From Planococcus sp. CP5-4_YE (GTDB lineage: Bacteria > Bacillota > Bacilli > Bacillales_A > Planococcaceae): DNA of 64,000 nt. The notes under the pieces are model-generated. The model saw only the letters and a list, made by a program, of their open reading frames with translations, was not told the origin of the DNA and searched no databases. Positions 1-7,309 of this stretch are shown here, in pieces. Position numbers and translations under genes: made by a program. Numbering within the stretch: the stretch's first letter is position 1; the number at the start of each line of letters is the position of its first letter. The stretch covers positions 186,001 to 250,000 of the forward strand of contig NZ_JAHPZO010000003.1 of NCBI RefSeq assembly GCF_019042655.1. The letters are read 5' to 3'.

Positions 1-145
1 GAAACGCTTGTTCCAGCTGTTTCGGTTCGACATGCACCGGGATATAGGAAGCATCGATGCCGTGTTTTCCGAACCAATGATCGTGCATAAAAGGCGATAA
101 CGAATGGGAGATCGGATCTCCGATGACCGCATACCATTTCTTCAT
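1..145 (-). CDS. aroE: Shikimate dehydrogenase, N-terminal part (cut by window edge)
   Basis: The first 48 codons are present; the rest lies beyond the window start. The product would reduce 3-dehydroshikimate to shikimate with NADPH in the cytoplasmic chorismate pathway. The translation opens with an IGDPISHSLSP block (residues 8-18), the shikimate-binding serine motif of AroE. The ATG at 145 follows an AGGAGG ribosome site at good spacing. It sits 12 bases after the yqeH stop, the same yqeG-yqeH-aroE order as in Bacillus, so it is probably cotranscribed. Confidence 0.93.
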   Translation of the reverse strand, partial: MKKWYAVIGDPISHSLSPFMHDHWFGKHGIDASYIPVHVEPKQLEQAF

Positions 146-157
146 TGTGAAAACCTC

Positions 158-1261
158 CTATATAAGAGATGGGCGGACGATGACTTCTACCCCTTTTGGT
201 GCGTGGGCAGCGATCGTCACGTCATCATGCTGGACCGTTATCCAGCCGAGCCCAGAAAAGACGATGTCTGTCTTGCCTTCTTTGATGCGGAATTCATGGC
301 GCACCAATTCAGGGAAATCTTCTTTATATTCAGAAGATGGCGGAGCAAGCATGCCACCCAGGTGCTGTTCATACAATTCATCTGCATTGTCCAGTTTGGT
401 CCGGTGGATATTCAATGAATTCGCAGCATGCACTGTAAAAGATGAACGTTTGCCGCTGATGAAATCGAAACGCGCCAAACCGCCAATGAATAATGTCTGT
501 TCAGGATTCAATTGGAAGACGCGCGGCTTGATTTCTTTTTTCGGCATGATCGCCTTCAGGTCTTCCGTGTGCAGATGATGCGCCAGCTGATGATGGTTGA
601 TGATGCCCGGCGTATCATATAGCGAGCGCTCATCATCGAGCGGAATGCCGATCATATCAAGCGTCGTGCCAGGGAAATGCGAAGTCGTGATAACATCTCC
701 TTCGCCTGTTGCCTGTTTGATGACACGGTTGATGAATGTCGATTTCCCAACGTTCGTGCAGCCGACCACGTACACATCGCCGCCGTCGCGGTATTGTTCA
801 ATCGCATCCATCGCTTCTGCGACGCCCGTTCCTTTATGGGCGGAAACCGCCAAAATGTCGACCGGGTTCAAGCCTAATTTACGCGACTCTTGTTTCATCC
901 AATTGATCAATTTCTTCTCTTTGACCGACTTTGGAAGCAAGTCCGCTTTGTTGGCAATCAACAAAATTGGATTGTTTCCGACAAAGCGGTGCAAGCCCGG
1001 AAGCCAGCTGCCGTTGAAGTCGAAAATGTCGACGATTTTCACAATCAGCCCTTTGCGTTCCCCAAGGCCATTCAAAATACGCAAGAAATCATCATCTGTC
1101 AAAGAAACCGGCTGCAACTCGTTATAGTTTTTCAAACGGAAGCAGCGCTGGCAAATAATTTCTTCTTTATCGAGCGAAGACGGCGGCGCGTAGCCGATAT
1201 CGTCTTTCCGCTCTGTTTGGATCTGTACACCGCAACCGATGCAATATGGCATTTCTGTCAA
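158..1261 (-). CDS. yqeH: Ribosome biogenesis GTPase YqeH (circularly permuted)
   Basis: A circularly permuted GTPase that in B. subtilis assists 30S subunit assembly. An N-terminal zinc-finger pair is visible (CIGC and CQRC, roughly residues 7-40). The G motifs come in permuted order: NKAD (G4), SAHKG (G5), then GCTNVGKST (G1) and DTPG (G3). I chose the TTG at 1261 as start: it overlaps the yqeG stop as TTGA and has GGAGG seven bases upstream, giving 367 residues. A GTG at 1276 is the longer in-frame alternative and an ATG at 1252 the shorter. It is coupled to yqeG upstream and aroE downstream. Confidence 0.93.
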   Translation of the reverse strand: MTEMPYCIGCGVQIQTERKDDIGYAPPSSLDKEEIICQRCFRLKNYNELQPVSLTDDDFLRILNGLGERKGLIVKIVDIFDFNGSWLPGLHRFVGNNPILLIANKADLLPKSVKEKKLINWMKQESRKLGLNPVDILAVSAHKGTGVAEAMDAIEQYRDGGDVYVVGCTNVGKSTFINRVIKQATGEGDVITTSHFPGTTLDMIGIPLDDERSLYDTPGIINHHQLAHHLHTEDLKAIMPKKEIKPRVFQLNPEQTLFIGGLARFDFISGKRSSFTVHAANSLNIHRTKLDNADELYEQHLGGMLAPPSSEYKEDFPELVRHEFRIKEGKTDIVFSGLGWITVQHDDVTIAAHAPKGVEVIVRPSLI

Positions 1262-1779
1262 TTTTCTTCCTCCCACATCAATTGTCCTTTTTCTTTCAAC
1301 CTTTTCATGATCCGGCGCTCGACCAGCCGGTTGAAACGCGTAAAGAAGCCGTCCGATTGCGCGACCGGCAACACGAGGATTGTATGAAGCTTATTGCGGT
1401 TGCCGCCAAAAATATCGGTCAGCATCTGGTCGCCGATAACGACGACTTGTTCACGCTTGACGCTCATGATTTTCAGTGCTTTGCGGAAAGCTTTGCCCAT
1501 CGGTTTTCTTGCCTGGTAAATAAATGGGATGCCAAGCGGGTCTGCAAACGACTTCACGCGCATCTCATTATTATTGGAAACGATGACTACTTGAATCCCT
1601 GCATCTTTCATTGATTTCAGCCATTCGATCAATCGCGGTGTCGCTTCAGGGCGGTCCCATTCAACCAATGTATTGTCCAAGTCGGTGATAATGCCAAGTA
1701 CTCCTTTTTCTCTCAATGATTCTGGCGTAATGTCAAAAACCTCTTTAACGTATTGCCTTGGAATAAAATATCGATACAC
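1258..1779 (-). CDS. yqeG: YqeG family HAD-IIIA phosphatase
   Basis: A haloacid dehalogenase-type phosphatase of subfamily IIIA. The nucleophile motif is the DLDNT stretch near residue 35, followed by a VSNNN motif and a GDQMLTD motif for magnesium binding. The cellular substrate is not known for this family as far as I know. I prefer the GTG start at 1779: the AGGAG site would be too close to the TTG at 1788, which would add three residues. The gene overlaps yqeH, implying translational coupling; an extended -10 promoter lies just upstream in the end of psd. Confidence 0.9.
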   Translation of the reverse strand: MYRYFIPRQYVKEVFDITPESLREKGVLGIITDLDNTLVEWDRPEATPRLIEWLKSMKDAGIQVVIVSNNNEMRVKSFADPLGIPFIYQARKPMGKAFRKALKIMSVKREQVVVIGDQMLTDIFGGNRNKLHTILVLPVAQSDGFFTRFNRLVERRIMKRLKEKGQLMWEEEN

Positions 1780-1817
1780 ACATAACAACTCCTGTTTCTA
1801 GGGACTTAAGTCCATTG

Positions 1818-1826
1818 ATTATACCA
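1818..1826 (-). promoter_or_regulatory. Extended -10 promoter for yqeG operon (candidate)
   Basis: On the minus strand the sequence reads TGGTATAAT, a consensus -10 hexamer (1818-1823) with an upstream TG. No good -35 hexamer is seen at 17 bases. It overlaps the psd stop codon, so yqeG-yqeH-aroE could be started separately from psd. Confidence 0.4.
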
Positions 1827-2592
1827 TATATGCAAGGGGTTCTCCCACCTTGACCCGGTCGCCGTCATTGATTTTCGTGTCAAATTGAAGATGACCGCCT
1901 TCAAAGAACAAAGCGACCGTTGAACCGAAGCTGAAATAAGCGACTTCCTGCCCTTTTATCCATTCGGATCCGAACGCCGTCAATTCGATGGAATTGACGT
2001 ACATCGCCCCGACTTTCACGACCAATACGCGGCCATGCGGCGTTTCGAGTTCAGTGATGAGCCGGCGGTTGCCGCTGATCGGCGATTTGCCGTAAGTCAG
2101 TCCAAGCCGATTGACCGGGTAGGATTTTTCACCGAGCATGTATTGCTTTACGACTTGGCCGTCTACTGGGCTATGGATGCGGTGGTAATCTGCGGGCGAC
2201 AAATAAAGGATCGCATATTGGCCATTCGCATAGCGCGCAGCCATCTGTTCACTGCCAAGAAGTTCAGCAAGTGAGTATTCGATGTCTTTGACCTTGAACT
2301 GGCTATCGTTTTGGATAGCCCCGTGGATTTCAAGGCGACCGTCGACCGGAGATACCAGTCCGACATCGGCAATAGGCCGCGCGTCCATTTTCAGACGGCG
2401 CGTAAAGAAGTCATGCAAGCTCGTGTATTGTTCGTTCGGGCGATCGATATCGCCAAGTTCGATGTTGTAAGCATTGATGAATCCAGGAATAAACTTACGG
2501 CTGATGGCCGATTGGGCAAAGCGTTTCAATACCGTGGAACTGGCCTTGCCGTTTCCCAATTCAATCATCGATTGGTATAGGCGTTTTTTCAT
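1819..2592 (-). CDS. psd: Phosphatidylserine decarboxylase proenzyme
   Basis: Converts phosphatidylserine to phosphatidylethanolamine at the membrane using a pyruvoyl group made by self-cleavage. The cleavage motif is FGST at about residues 222-225, giving a large beta and a short alpha chain. The SPVDG and DYHRIHSPVDG stretches match the family. I trimmed to the ATG at 2592 (257 residues), which has GGAGG upstream; an in-frame start at 2709 would run into the divergent pssA region. It is divergent from pssA, whose product makes its substrate, so the two genes form a complete phosphatidylethanolamine branch. Confidence 0.93.
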   Translation of the reverse strand: MKKRLYQSMIELGNGKASSTVLKRFAQSAISRKFIPGFINAYNIELGDIDRPNEQYTSLHDFFTRRLKMDARPIADVGLVSPVDGRLEIHGAIQNDSQFKVKDIEYSLAELLGSEQMAARYANGQYAILYLSPADYHRIHSPVDGQVVKQYMLGEKSYPVNRLGLTYGKSPISGNRRLITELETPHGRVLVVKVGAMYVNSIELTAFGSEWIKGQEVAYFSFGSTVALFFEGGHLQFDTKINDGDRVKVGEPLAYMV

Positions 2593-2682
2593 GCTTGCAC
2601 CTCCGTCGTTAAAATAGTCTACCATTTTTTGTCGATTCGCAGTATAATTGTCGAAAGCATATCGAAAAAAGGAGCGCTTGCA

Positions 2683-3222
2683 TTGATATTGATCGACAAA
2701 ATGGACCACACCATTAAACGGCTAAAAAGCCAGGCAGCCAACACATTGACGATTGGCAATATGGTTTTCGGCGGCGCCTCATTGATGGCAACTTTGAGCG
2801 AATACTATAGTTACAGTGTGCTATTTATTTTTATCGCTGCATTTTTGGATCGTTTTGACGGCATGGTCGCAAGAAAATACAACCAGGAATCGGAACTCGG
2901 TAAACAATTGGATTCCATGGCGGATATCATTTCATTCGGCGTGGCCCCTGCACTGTTGATCCATCAGCTCGCTTTGCAGGATTTTGGGCTAGCCGGGATG
3001 GTGTTCACAGTTATCTATATTTCATGCGGCGCTTTCCGCCTGGCACGTTTTAATATCACCGAATCCAATGGCTATTTTACCGGTTTGCCGATCACCGCTG
3101 CCGGAACTGTGCTAACTTTGTCATATTTCGGGTTCAACCATTGGTCGCCCGCTGTCTATATGTTCATTCTCTTGATCTCTTCACTATTAATGATCAGCAC
3201 ATTTTCATTACGGAAAGTATAA
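2683..3222 (+). CDS. pssA: CDP-diacylglycerol-serine O-phosphatidyltransferase
   Basis: Makes phosphatidylserine from CDP-diacylglycerol and serine in the membrane. The full CDP-alcohol phosphotransferase signature is present: D56, D59-G60, A63-R64, G73, D77 and D81 with family spacing. Several hydrophobic segments follow. I chose the TTG at 2683 because AAAGGAG lies eight bases before it, giving 179 residues close to the family length; the ATG at 2629 and ATG at 2701 are alternatives with poorer ribosome sites. A TATAAT box lies at 2643-2648 with only a weak -35. Confidence 0.9.
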   Translation: MILIDKMDHTIKRLKSQAANTLTIGNMVFGGASLMATLSEYYSYSVLFIFIAAFLDRFDGMVARKYNQESELGKQLDSMADIISFGVAPALLIHQLALQDFGLAGMVFTVIYISCGAFRLARFNITESNGYFTGLPITAAGTVLTLSYFGFNHWSPAVYMFILLISSLLMISTFSLRKV

Positions 3223-3254
3223 AAGCTGAGGGCTTGATGCCCTCAGCTTTTTTG
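3221..3254 (+). terminator. Terminator after pssA (also serves mtnN side)
   Basis: A perfect stem of AGCTGAGGGC and its complement with a TTGAT loop and a run of six T. A-rich sequence on the other side may let it act on the convergent mtnN transcript too. Confidence 0.85.
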
Positions 3255-3277
3255 CTTGTTTTGGGATAAAGTTCCGT

Positions 3278-3982
3278 TTATATGCGCTGGAGCATCTTTT
3301 CGATGACACGCAGGACGATTTCCGTCGAGTGCTTGGCAGCAACCGGAAGGAATTCATCAAACGAGACCGAAGATTCTTTGCCAGCGATATCCGATAAAGC
3401 GCGAATGACGACAAACGCCGTATCGTATTGGAAACAGACTTGGGCGACGGCAGCCGCTTCCATTTCTGCTGCTTTCATCTCTGGAAACTGCTGTTTCACC
3501 AATGCCACACGTTCGGGATCGCTCATGAACGAGTCGCCTGTCGCGATAAGCCCGACCGCATGCTGGTGTTCACCGATTTCATCAACAGCTTGGACGGCGA
3601 GTTCAATCAATTCTTTGTTGGCGATATAAGAAGCCGGCATTTGCGGAACTTGCCCGAGCTCATAGCCGAACACCGTAGCATCGACATCATGATGGCGTAC
3701 TTCATCTGAAATAACTACAGCGCCGACTTCCAGCTCCTCATCAAAACCTCCAGCCGAACCAATGTTCAATACCAGATCCGGCTTGAACTCCTGCATCAGG
3801 ATGGTGGTTGTCATCGCCGCATTGACTTTGCCGATGCCGCTTTTCAATAGGATGAGTTCCTGGCCTTTGTATGTACCTGTTGTGAATTCGCTATTGGCGA
3901 TTTCACGGACAGATGGGTTTGCTAATTGATTGCGCAACAACTCTACTTCTTCTTCCATTGCGCCGATTACACCGATTCTCAT
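3278..3982 (-). CDS. mtnN: 5'-methylthioadenosine/S-adenosylhomocysteine nucleosidase
   Basis: Cleaves methylthioadenosine and S-adenosylhomocysteine to adenine plus a thioribose or ribosyl-homocysteine, in methionine salvage and the activated methyl cycle. The start reads MRIGVIGAMEEEVELL with the proton-relay glutamate near residue 12, and the RALSDIAG block carries the catalytic aspartate near the C-terminus. Its 234 residues match the family. AAGGAG lies eight bases before the ATG. In B. subtilis mtnN sits with yrrT and mccAB; here those genes are missing and mtnN directly follows yrrS, separated by a terminator. Confidence 0.95.
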   Translation of the reverse strand: MRIGVIGAMEEEVELLRNQLANPSVREIANSEFTTGTYKGQELILLKSGIGKVNAAMTTTILMQEFKPDLVLNIGSAGGFDEELEVGAVVISDEVRHHDVDATVFGYELGQVPQMPASYIANKELIELAVQAVDEIGEHQHAVGLIATGDSFMSDPERVALVKQQFPEMKAAEMEAAAVAQVCFQYDTAFVVIRALSDIAGKESSVSFDEFLPVAAKHSTEIVLRVIEKMLQRI

Positions 3983-4013
3983 TGTATCCGCTCCTTGCTT
4001 CCAAGATTACGCC

Positions 4014-4044
4014 GGAAAAACGGCGCCCTATTAATAGGCGCCGT
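4014..4044 (-). terminator. Terminator after yrrS
   Basis: On the minus strand a CGGCGCC stem with an eight-base loop and its complement is followed by TTTTT. It overlaps the last codons of yrrS. Confidence 0.8.
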
Positions 4045-4744
4045 CCAGCGTTTTAAGTACATCCATTTTCTCCGGCTTCCAACCCTCACGATCTACCCAT
4101 TGGAGATAGACACGGTATTTTTCAGACTGGTCTTTTGACTGGACTGTCGCGATGGATTTTTGCGGGCCGCCGCCATTTTGGACCATCATGACATACATGT
4201 CATTTTGGGACAATCCGGTAGCATACGTGACCGCTTCAATTTTTTCGTTCCAATCAACCGAATTTTTCTGGTACGAAGAGACATGGTCGCCGCTTTGGCT
4301 TGTGCCTACTGGCTCCCAACTGGTGTTGACGATGGTTTCACTGACGATAGGGTCGTTGGACTCTTCACGTGTGATGGTACCGCCTTTTGTTTCTTCTTCC
4401 TCTTCTTTTTCTTCTTTTTCTTTTTCTTCAGCTTCTTTTTTGGCTGCTGCTTCTTCTTCAGCCTTGGCTTCCTCTTCAGCTTTCTCTTCAGCCTCGAGGT
4501 CATTTTCCTCTGCTGTCACTTGCGTATCATCATCGCCGCTCGTTTGACTTTCTGTTTCCGGCGTTGCTTCTGTGGATTCAGGATCTGCTGAATCGTCGCC
4601 GCCTCCGAATAACAATGTCGCCCCGATGATAACCACCAAAGTAAATACTAAAGCGATCATGATATTGAGGATGGAATTTGAACGATTTTTATTGTTCTTA
4701 TTCTTATTCAAACGAGAGGGATAAGACTTTTCTTCGTTAGCCAT
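4031..4744 (-). CDS. yrrS: YrrS family membrane protein (DUF1510)
   Basis: A 237-residue membrane-anchored protein. A basic, asparagine- and lysine-rich N-terminus (residues 1-23) precedes one membrane helix (about 25-46). A long Glu/Lys/Ala linker of low complexity (about 50-130) leads to a C-terminal domain of about 100 residues that matches the DUF1510 region of B. subtilis YrrS. In Bacillus the gene precedes the penicillin-binding protein gene pbpI and YrrS has been linked to the cell-wall synthesis network; here pbpI is absent from this site. The highly charged linker probably spans wall space. Exact function is unknown. Confidence 0.85.
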   Translation of the reverse strand: MANEEKSYPSRLNKNKNNKNRSNSILNIMIALVFTLVVIIGATLLFGGGDDSADPESTEATPETESQTSGDDDTQVTAEENDLEAEEKAEEEAKAEEEAAAKKEAEEKEKEEKEEEEETKGGTITREESNDPIVSETIVNTSWEPVGTSQSGDHVSSYQKNSVDWNEKIEAVTYATGLSQNDMYVMMVQNGGGPQKSIATVQSKDQSEKYRVYLQWVDREGWKPEKMDVLKTLDGAY

Positions 4745-4827
4745 GGAAAGCCCCCCTTTACATGTATTTTATCATATTTAGCCCATGACAAATTTGACGT
4801 TTCAACTAAAGTTTTGTTTCACTCATC

Positions 4828-4856
4828 AAAAAAAGCCACTCCCAAAGGAATGGCTG
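4828..4856 (-). terminator. Terminator after greA
   Basis: On the minus strand AGCCATTCC, a TTTG loop, GGAGTGGCT and then TTTTTTT: a nine-pair stem with a strong T tail. Confidence 0.85.
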
Positions 4857-4862
4857 GGTGCA

Positions 4863-5339
4863 TTACTTGATCGAAACGATCTTGACTTCCATTTCCCCGC
4901 CGGGTGTCAATACTTTCACACGGTCACCGACAGTGCGGCCAAGCATGCTTTTGGCGATTGGCGAGTCGTTCGAAATACGCCCTTCCAGCGGGTCTGCTTC
5001 TGCAGATCCAACGATGGTATAGGCTTCTTCATCGCCGCCTGGAATTTCCATAAACGTAACTGTTTTCCCGAGGCGCACGACATCATTGCCAGCTTCCTCT
5101 TCATTTATAATTACCGCATTGCGGATCATGGATTCCAATGTAGAAATGCGCCCTTCGACAAAGGCTTGGTCTTCCTTAGCGGAATCATATTCGGAGTTCT
5201 CGGACAAATCTCCGAAGCTTCTTGCGACTTTAATACGTTCCACCACTTCTTTGCGTTTGACCGTTTTCAAATAATCCAGTTCATCTTCCAACTTCTGCTT
5301 TCCGGCAGCTGTCATCGGAAATTGTTTATCGTTTGCCAT
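4863..5339 (-). CDS. greA: Transcription elongation factor GreA
   Basis: Binds the secondary channel of RNA polymerase and stimulates cleavage of backtracked RNA. The 158-residue length is standard. The N-terminal coiled-coil (residues 10-75) carries the acidic tip in [13 protein letters not shown], and the C-terminal FKBP-like domain contains the [13 protein letters not shown] stretch typical of Gre factors. GGAGAG lies just before the ATG. It has a clear promoter of its own overlapping the end of udk and a terminator behind it, so it can be expressed alone as well as from the trmR-udk transcript. Confidence 0.96.
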   Translation of the reverse strand: MANDKQFPMTAAGKQKLEDELDYLKTVKRKEVVERIKVARSFGDLSENSEYDSAKEDQAFVEGRISTLESMIRNAVIINEEEAGNDVVRLGKTVTFMEIPGGDEEAYTIVGSAEADPLEGRISNDSPIAKSMLGRTVGDRVKVLTPGGEMEVKIVSIK

Positions 5340-5399
5340 ACTCTCCCCACTCCTTCAACTGCTGACTATGGATGCGCTAACACCCGTCAGTCTCGTATC

Positions 5400-5428
5400 A
5401 TTCTATTATAAATTACCAATCTATTCAA
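5400..5428 (-). promoter_or_regulatory. SigmaA-type promoter for greA
   Basis: On the minus strand TTGAAT (5423-5428), a 17-base spacer, then TAGAAT (5400-5405). Both hexamers differ from consensus by one or two bases. The promoter overlaps the udk stop codon. Confidence 0.6.
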
Positions 5429-6044
5429 GAATTGTTTTAATTTTTGTAACCATTAGATCAATTGCGACTTCGTTTTGGCCGCCTTCTGGGATGATGACGT
5501 CTGCATAGCGTTTTGTCGGCTCTATGAATTGGTTATGCATCGGGCGGACTACCGTCAAATATTGTTCGATAACCGAGTCGATCGTCCGGCCGCGTTCGTT
5601 GATATCGCGCATCAAACGGCGGATGATGCGGAGATCTGCATCGGTGTCGACAAATAACTTGATGTCCATCAGTTCACGCAGGCGTTCGTCTTCTAGAACC
5701 AGTATACCTTCAAGAATGATAACATCTTTCGGGTCAATTACAATGCTTTCCTCTGCCCGGGTGTGGATTGCGTAATTGTAGATCGGCTTTTCAATCGCAC
5801 GCCGTTCGAGCAATTCGTTAACATGCTTGATCAATAGATCGGTATCGAAAGCGAGCGGATGGTCATAGTTGGTCTCAAGGCGCTCTTCGAACTCAAGGTG
5901 GCTTTGGTCTTTATAATAATAATCCTGCTCGATGACCACTACGGAATGCTCTTTGAACACTTCATAAATGGAATTGGTGACACTGGTCTTGCCTGATCCT
6001 GAACCGCCAGCGATGCCGATGACGACCGGTCTGTTTTTAGACAT
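5421..6044 (-). CDS. udk: Uridine kinase
   Basis: Phosphorylates uridine and cytidine with ATP or GTP for pyrimidine salvage. The P-loop [12 protein letters not shown] lies at residues 10-21, and the DYYYKDQ and NYDHPLAFD blocks are the usual nucleoside-binding regions. Length (207) is standard. AAGGAG precedes the ATG. It follows trmR by 27 bases in one transcription unit; in B. subtilis two U32-peptidase genes (yrrN, yrrO) lie between these two, and they are absent here. Confidence 0.95.
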   Translation of the reverse strand: MSKNRPVVIGIAGGSGSGKTSVTNSIYEVFKEHSVVVIEQDYYYKDQSHLEFEERLETNYDHPLAFDTDLLIKHVNELLERRAIEKPIYNYAIHTRAEESIVIDPKDVIILEGILVLEDERLRELMDIKLFVDTDADLRIIRRLMRDINERGRTIDSVIEQYLTVVRPMHNQFIEPTKRYADVIIPEGGQNEVAIDLMVTKIKTILE

Positions 6045-6071
6045 ATACGTTAACTCCTTGTGTTTCGATTT

Positions 6072-6677
6072 TCATTTTTTCCTGCAGACGAGAAGCCCGT
6101 CGCCGACTGGCAAAAGCTCACAGTCGAAGCCGGGATGCCCGTCCATGGTTTCACGGAACGAGCGGATATTACGGATCATTGTGCGCTTGCGTCTGGGCAC
6201 TTCTTTAATCGGCTGTTCAGCCATGCCGTGCATCGACATATTATCACAATAAATGATGCCTCCTGGAGACAGCAGACTTTCGTATTTATTGAAGAAACGC
6301 TCATATTGCCCTTTGGCTGCATCAATGAACATGGCATCGTAAAACGGGGCCAATTGGGCTATGTCCAGTTCGAGCGCATCGGCGCAGATAGCCTGCACAC
6401 GCCGTTCCATTCCCGATTCACGTATGAACCCAAGCGCCTTATTGTGGCGATCTTCGTCCCGTTCAATCGTGTCGATGCTGACGTCAGGCAAAGCTTTGGC
6501 CATACGAAGCGCCGAATAGCCGATTGCCGTTCCCAGTTCAAGCAAGCGTTGCGGTTGTTGACGCTGCAACAATTCCAGCAACTCCCCGATGCCCTGCTCT
6601 TCCATGATCGGCACATGTTGCGCCGCCGCGTAGGAGCGCATCGTTTCGAAAAATGCTTCTATTGTTGAATCAGGCAT
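6072..6677 (-). CDS. trmR: tRNA 5-hydroxyuridine methyltransferase TrmR (YrrM)
   Basis: A class I SAM-dependent O-methyltransferase of 201 residues. The SAM-binding motif I is LELGTAIGYSA (about residues 45-55), followed by an acidic post-I motif (TIERDED) and the metal/catalytic MFIDAAKGQY stretch. The B. subtilis orthologue YrrM/TrmR methylates 5-hydroxyuridine at tRNA position 34 to 5-methoxyuridine. Orthology rests on sequence type plus the neighbouring udk-greA order. AAGGAG precedes the ATG. A generic small-molecule O-methyltransferase is the alternative reading. Confidence 0.85.
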   Translation of the reverse strand: MPDSTIEAFFETMRSYAAAQHVPIMEEQGIGELLELLQRQQPQRLLELGTAIGYSALRMAKALPDVSIDTIERDEDRHNKALGFIRESGMERRVQAICADALELDIAQLAPFYDAMFIDAAKGQYERFFNKYESLLSPGGIIYCDNMSMHGMAEQPIKEVPRRKRTMIRNIRSFRETMDGHPGFDCELLPVGDGLLVCRKK

Positions 6678-6721
6678 TGTGGATGTCCGCTCCTTTCACG
6701 CTCTAGTCCTTCATTTGAACA

Positions 6722-6760
6722 GAAAAGAAGAAGGGAAACGGACGCTCCCTTCCTTCTTAT
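6722..6760 (-). terminator. Candidate terminator between mltG and trmR
   Basis: On the minus strand an imperfect AAGAAGGAAGGGA...TTTCCCTTCTTCT stem is followed by a short T-rich run. It would isolate trmR from readthrough out of the repeat block and mltG. Confidence 0.45.
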
Positions 6761-6824
6761 ACAAATTGAACTAATGGTTTTGTAATTAAAATCTTATTAA
6801 AACGATATTCCGCAAAACAGCTGT

Positions 6825-7033
6825 AAGAGCTTTGCTCTACTCTCACTATGTTCGAGCATCGCAAACGAATTGGTTCAGCTCTGCTTCACCGATTCGCTTC
6901 CTGGGGGCTCGCGCTGAACTAATTCGGGCTAGACGCCCGAATGGATTTCAGCACTTCGTCGAAACGGAGTTGGAAAGCCCCCTCCGTTTCTGCTCCCCAA
7001 GGAGTCTGCGCTGTTTTGCTCCATATCTCTCGA
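6825..7033. repeat. GC-rich hairpin-bearing intergenic element, copy 1
   Basis: This stretch has no credible gene but several inverted repeats, including ATTCGGGC-TAGAC-GCCCGAAT and AACGGAG...CTCCGTT. Its right end (GGAGTCT...CG-TGTT-TGCTCCATATC type) closely resembles the right end of the element at 57575-57710, so I treat them as one family. Confidence 0.55.
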
Positions 7034-7047
7034 ATAAAATACACTAA

Positions 7048-7268
7048 AGAGTGGAAGGCGGCGAAGGGCAAAGATGTGCTCCCACATCGCTGCGTTACTG
7101 CGTCGCAAACGAATCGTGTCAAGCACGATTCGTTTCCTGCGGGAGCAGTGACGGAGCACCGCGACGGAGCGACATGAGTCTATGCCCTGGCAGCTGGCAA
7201 CGCGACGTCCTGTCGCGCCAGCTGCATGACCCACATCCTGTGGGCCCGAAAGCGTCCGCCTGGAACGA
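7048..7268. repeat. Intergenic element, copy 2, with three stacked perfect hairpins
   Basis: It starts with GGAAGGCGGCGAAGGG and ends with GAAAGCGTCCGCCTGGAACG, the end sequences I recall from dispersed Bacillaceae intergenic elements. Inside are perfect stems at 7107-7135 (12 pairs), 7190-7225 (9 outer and 5 inner pairs) and 7230-7244 (6 pairs, TCC loop on plus strand, GGA on minus). The last two match hairpins at 41639-41681. Confidence 0.6.
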
Positions 7269-7309
7269 TTTATTTACACTTACTCATTCTCTAGTTCAAA
7301 TTATATTAA

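Noticed and set aside
4160-4591. Plus-strand frame with long phenylalanine and cysteine runs
   Set aside because: It is the complement of the Glu/Lys-rich linker of yrrS, so low complexity alone explains it.
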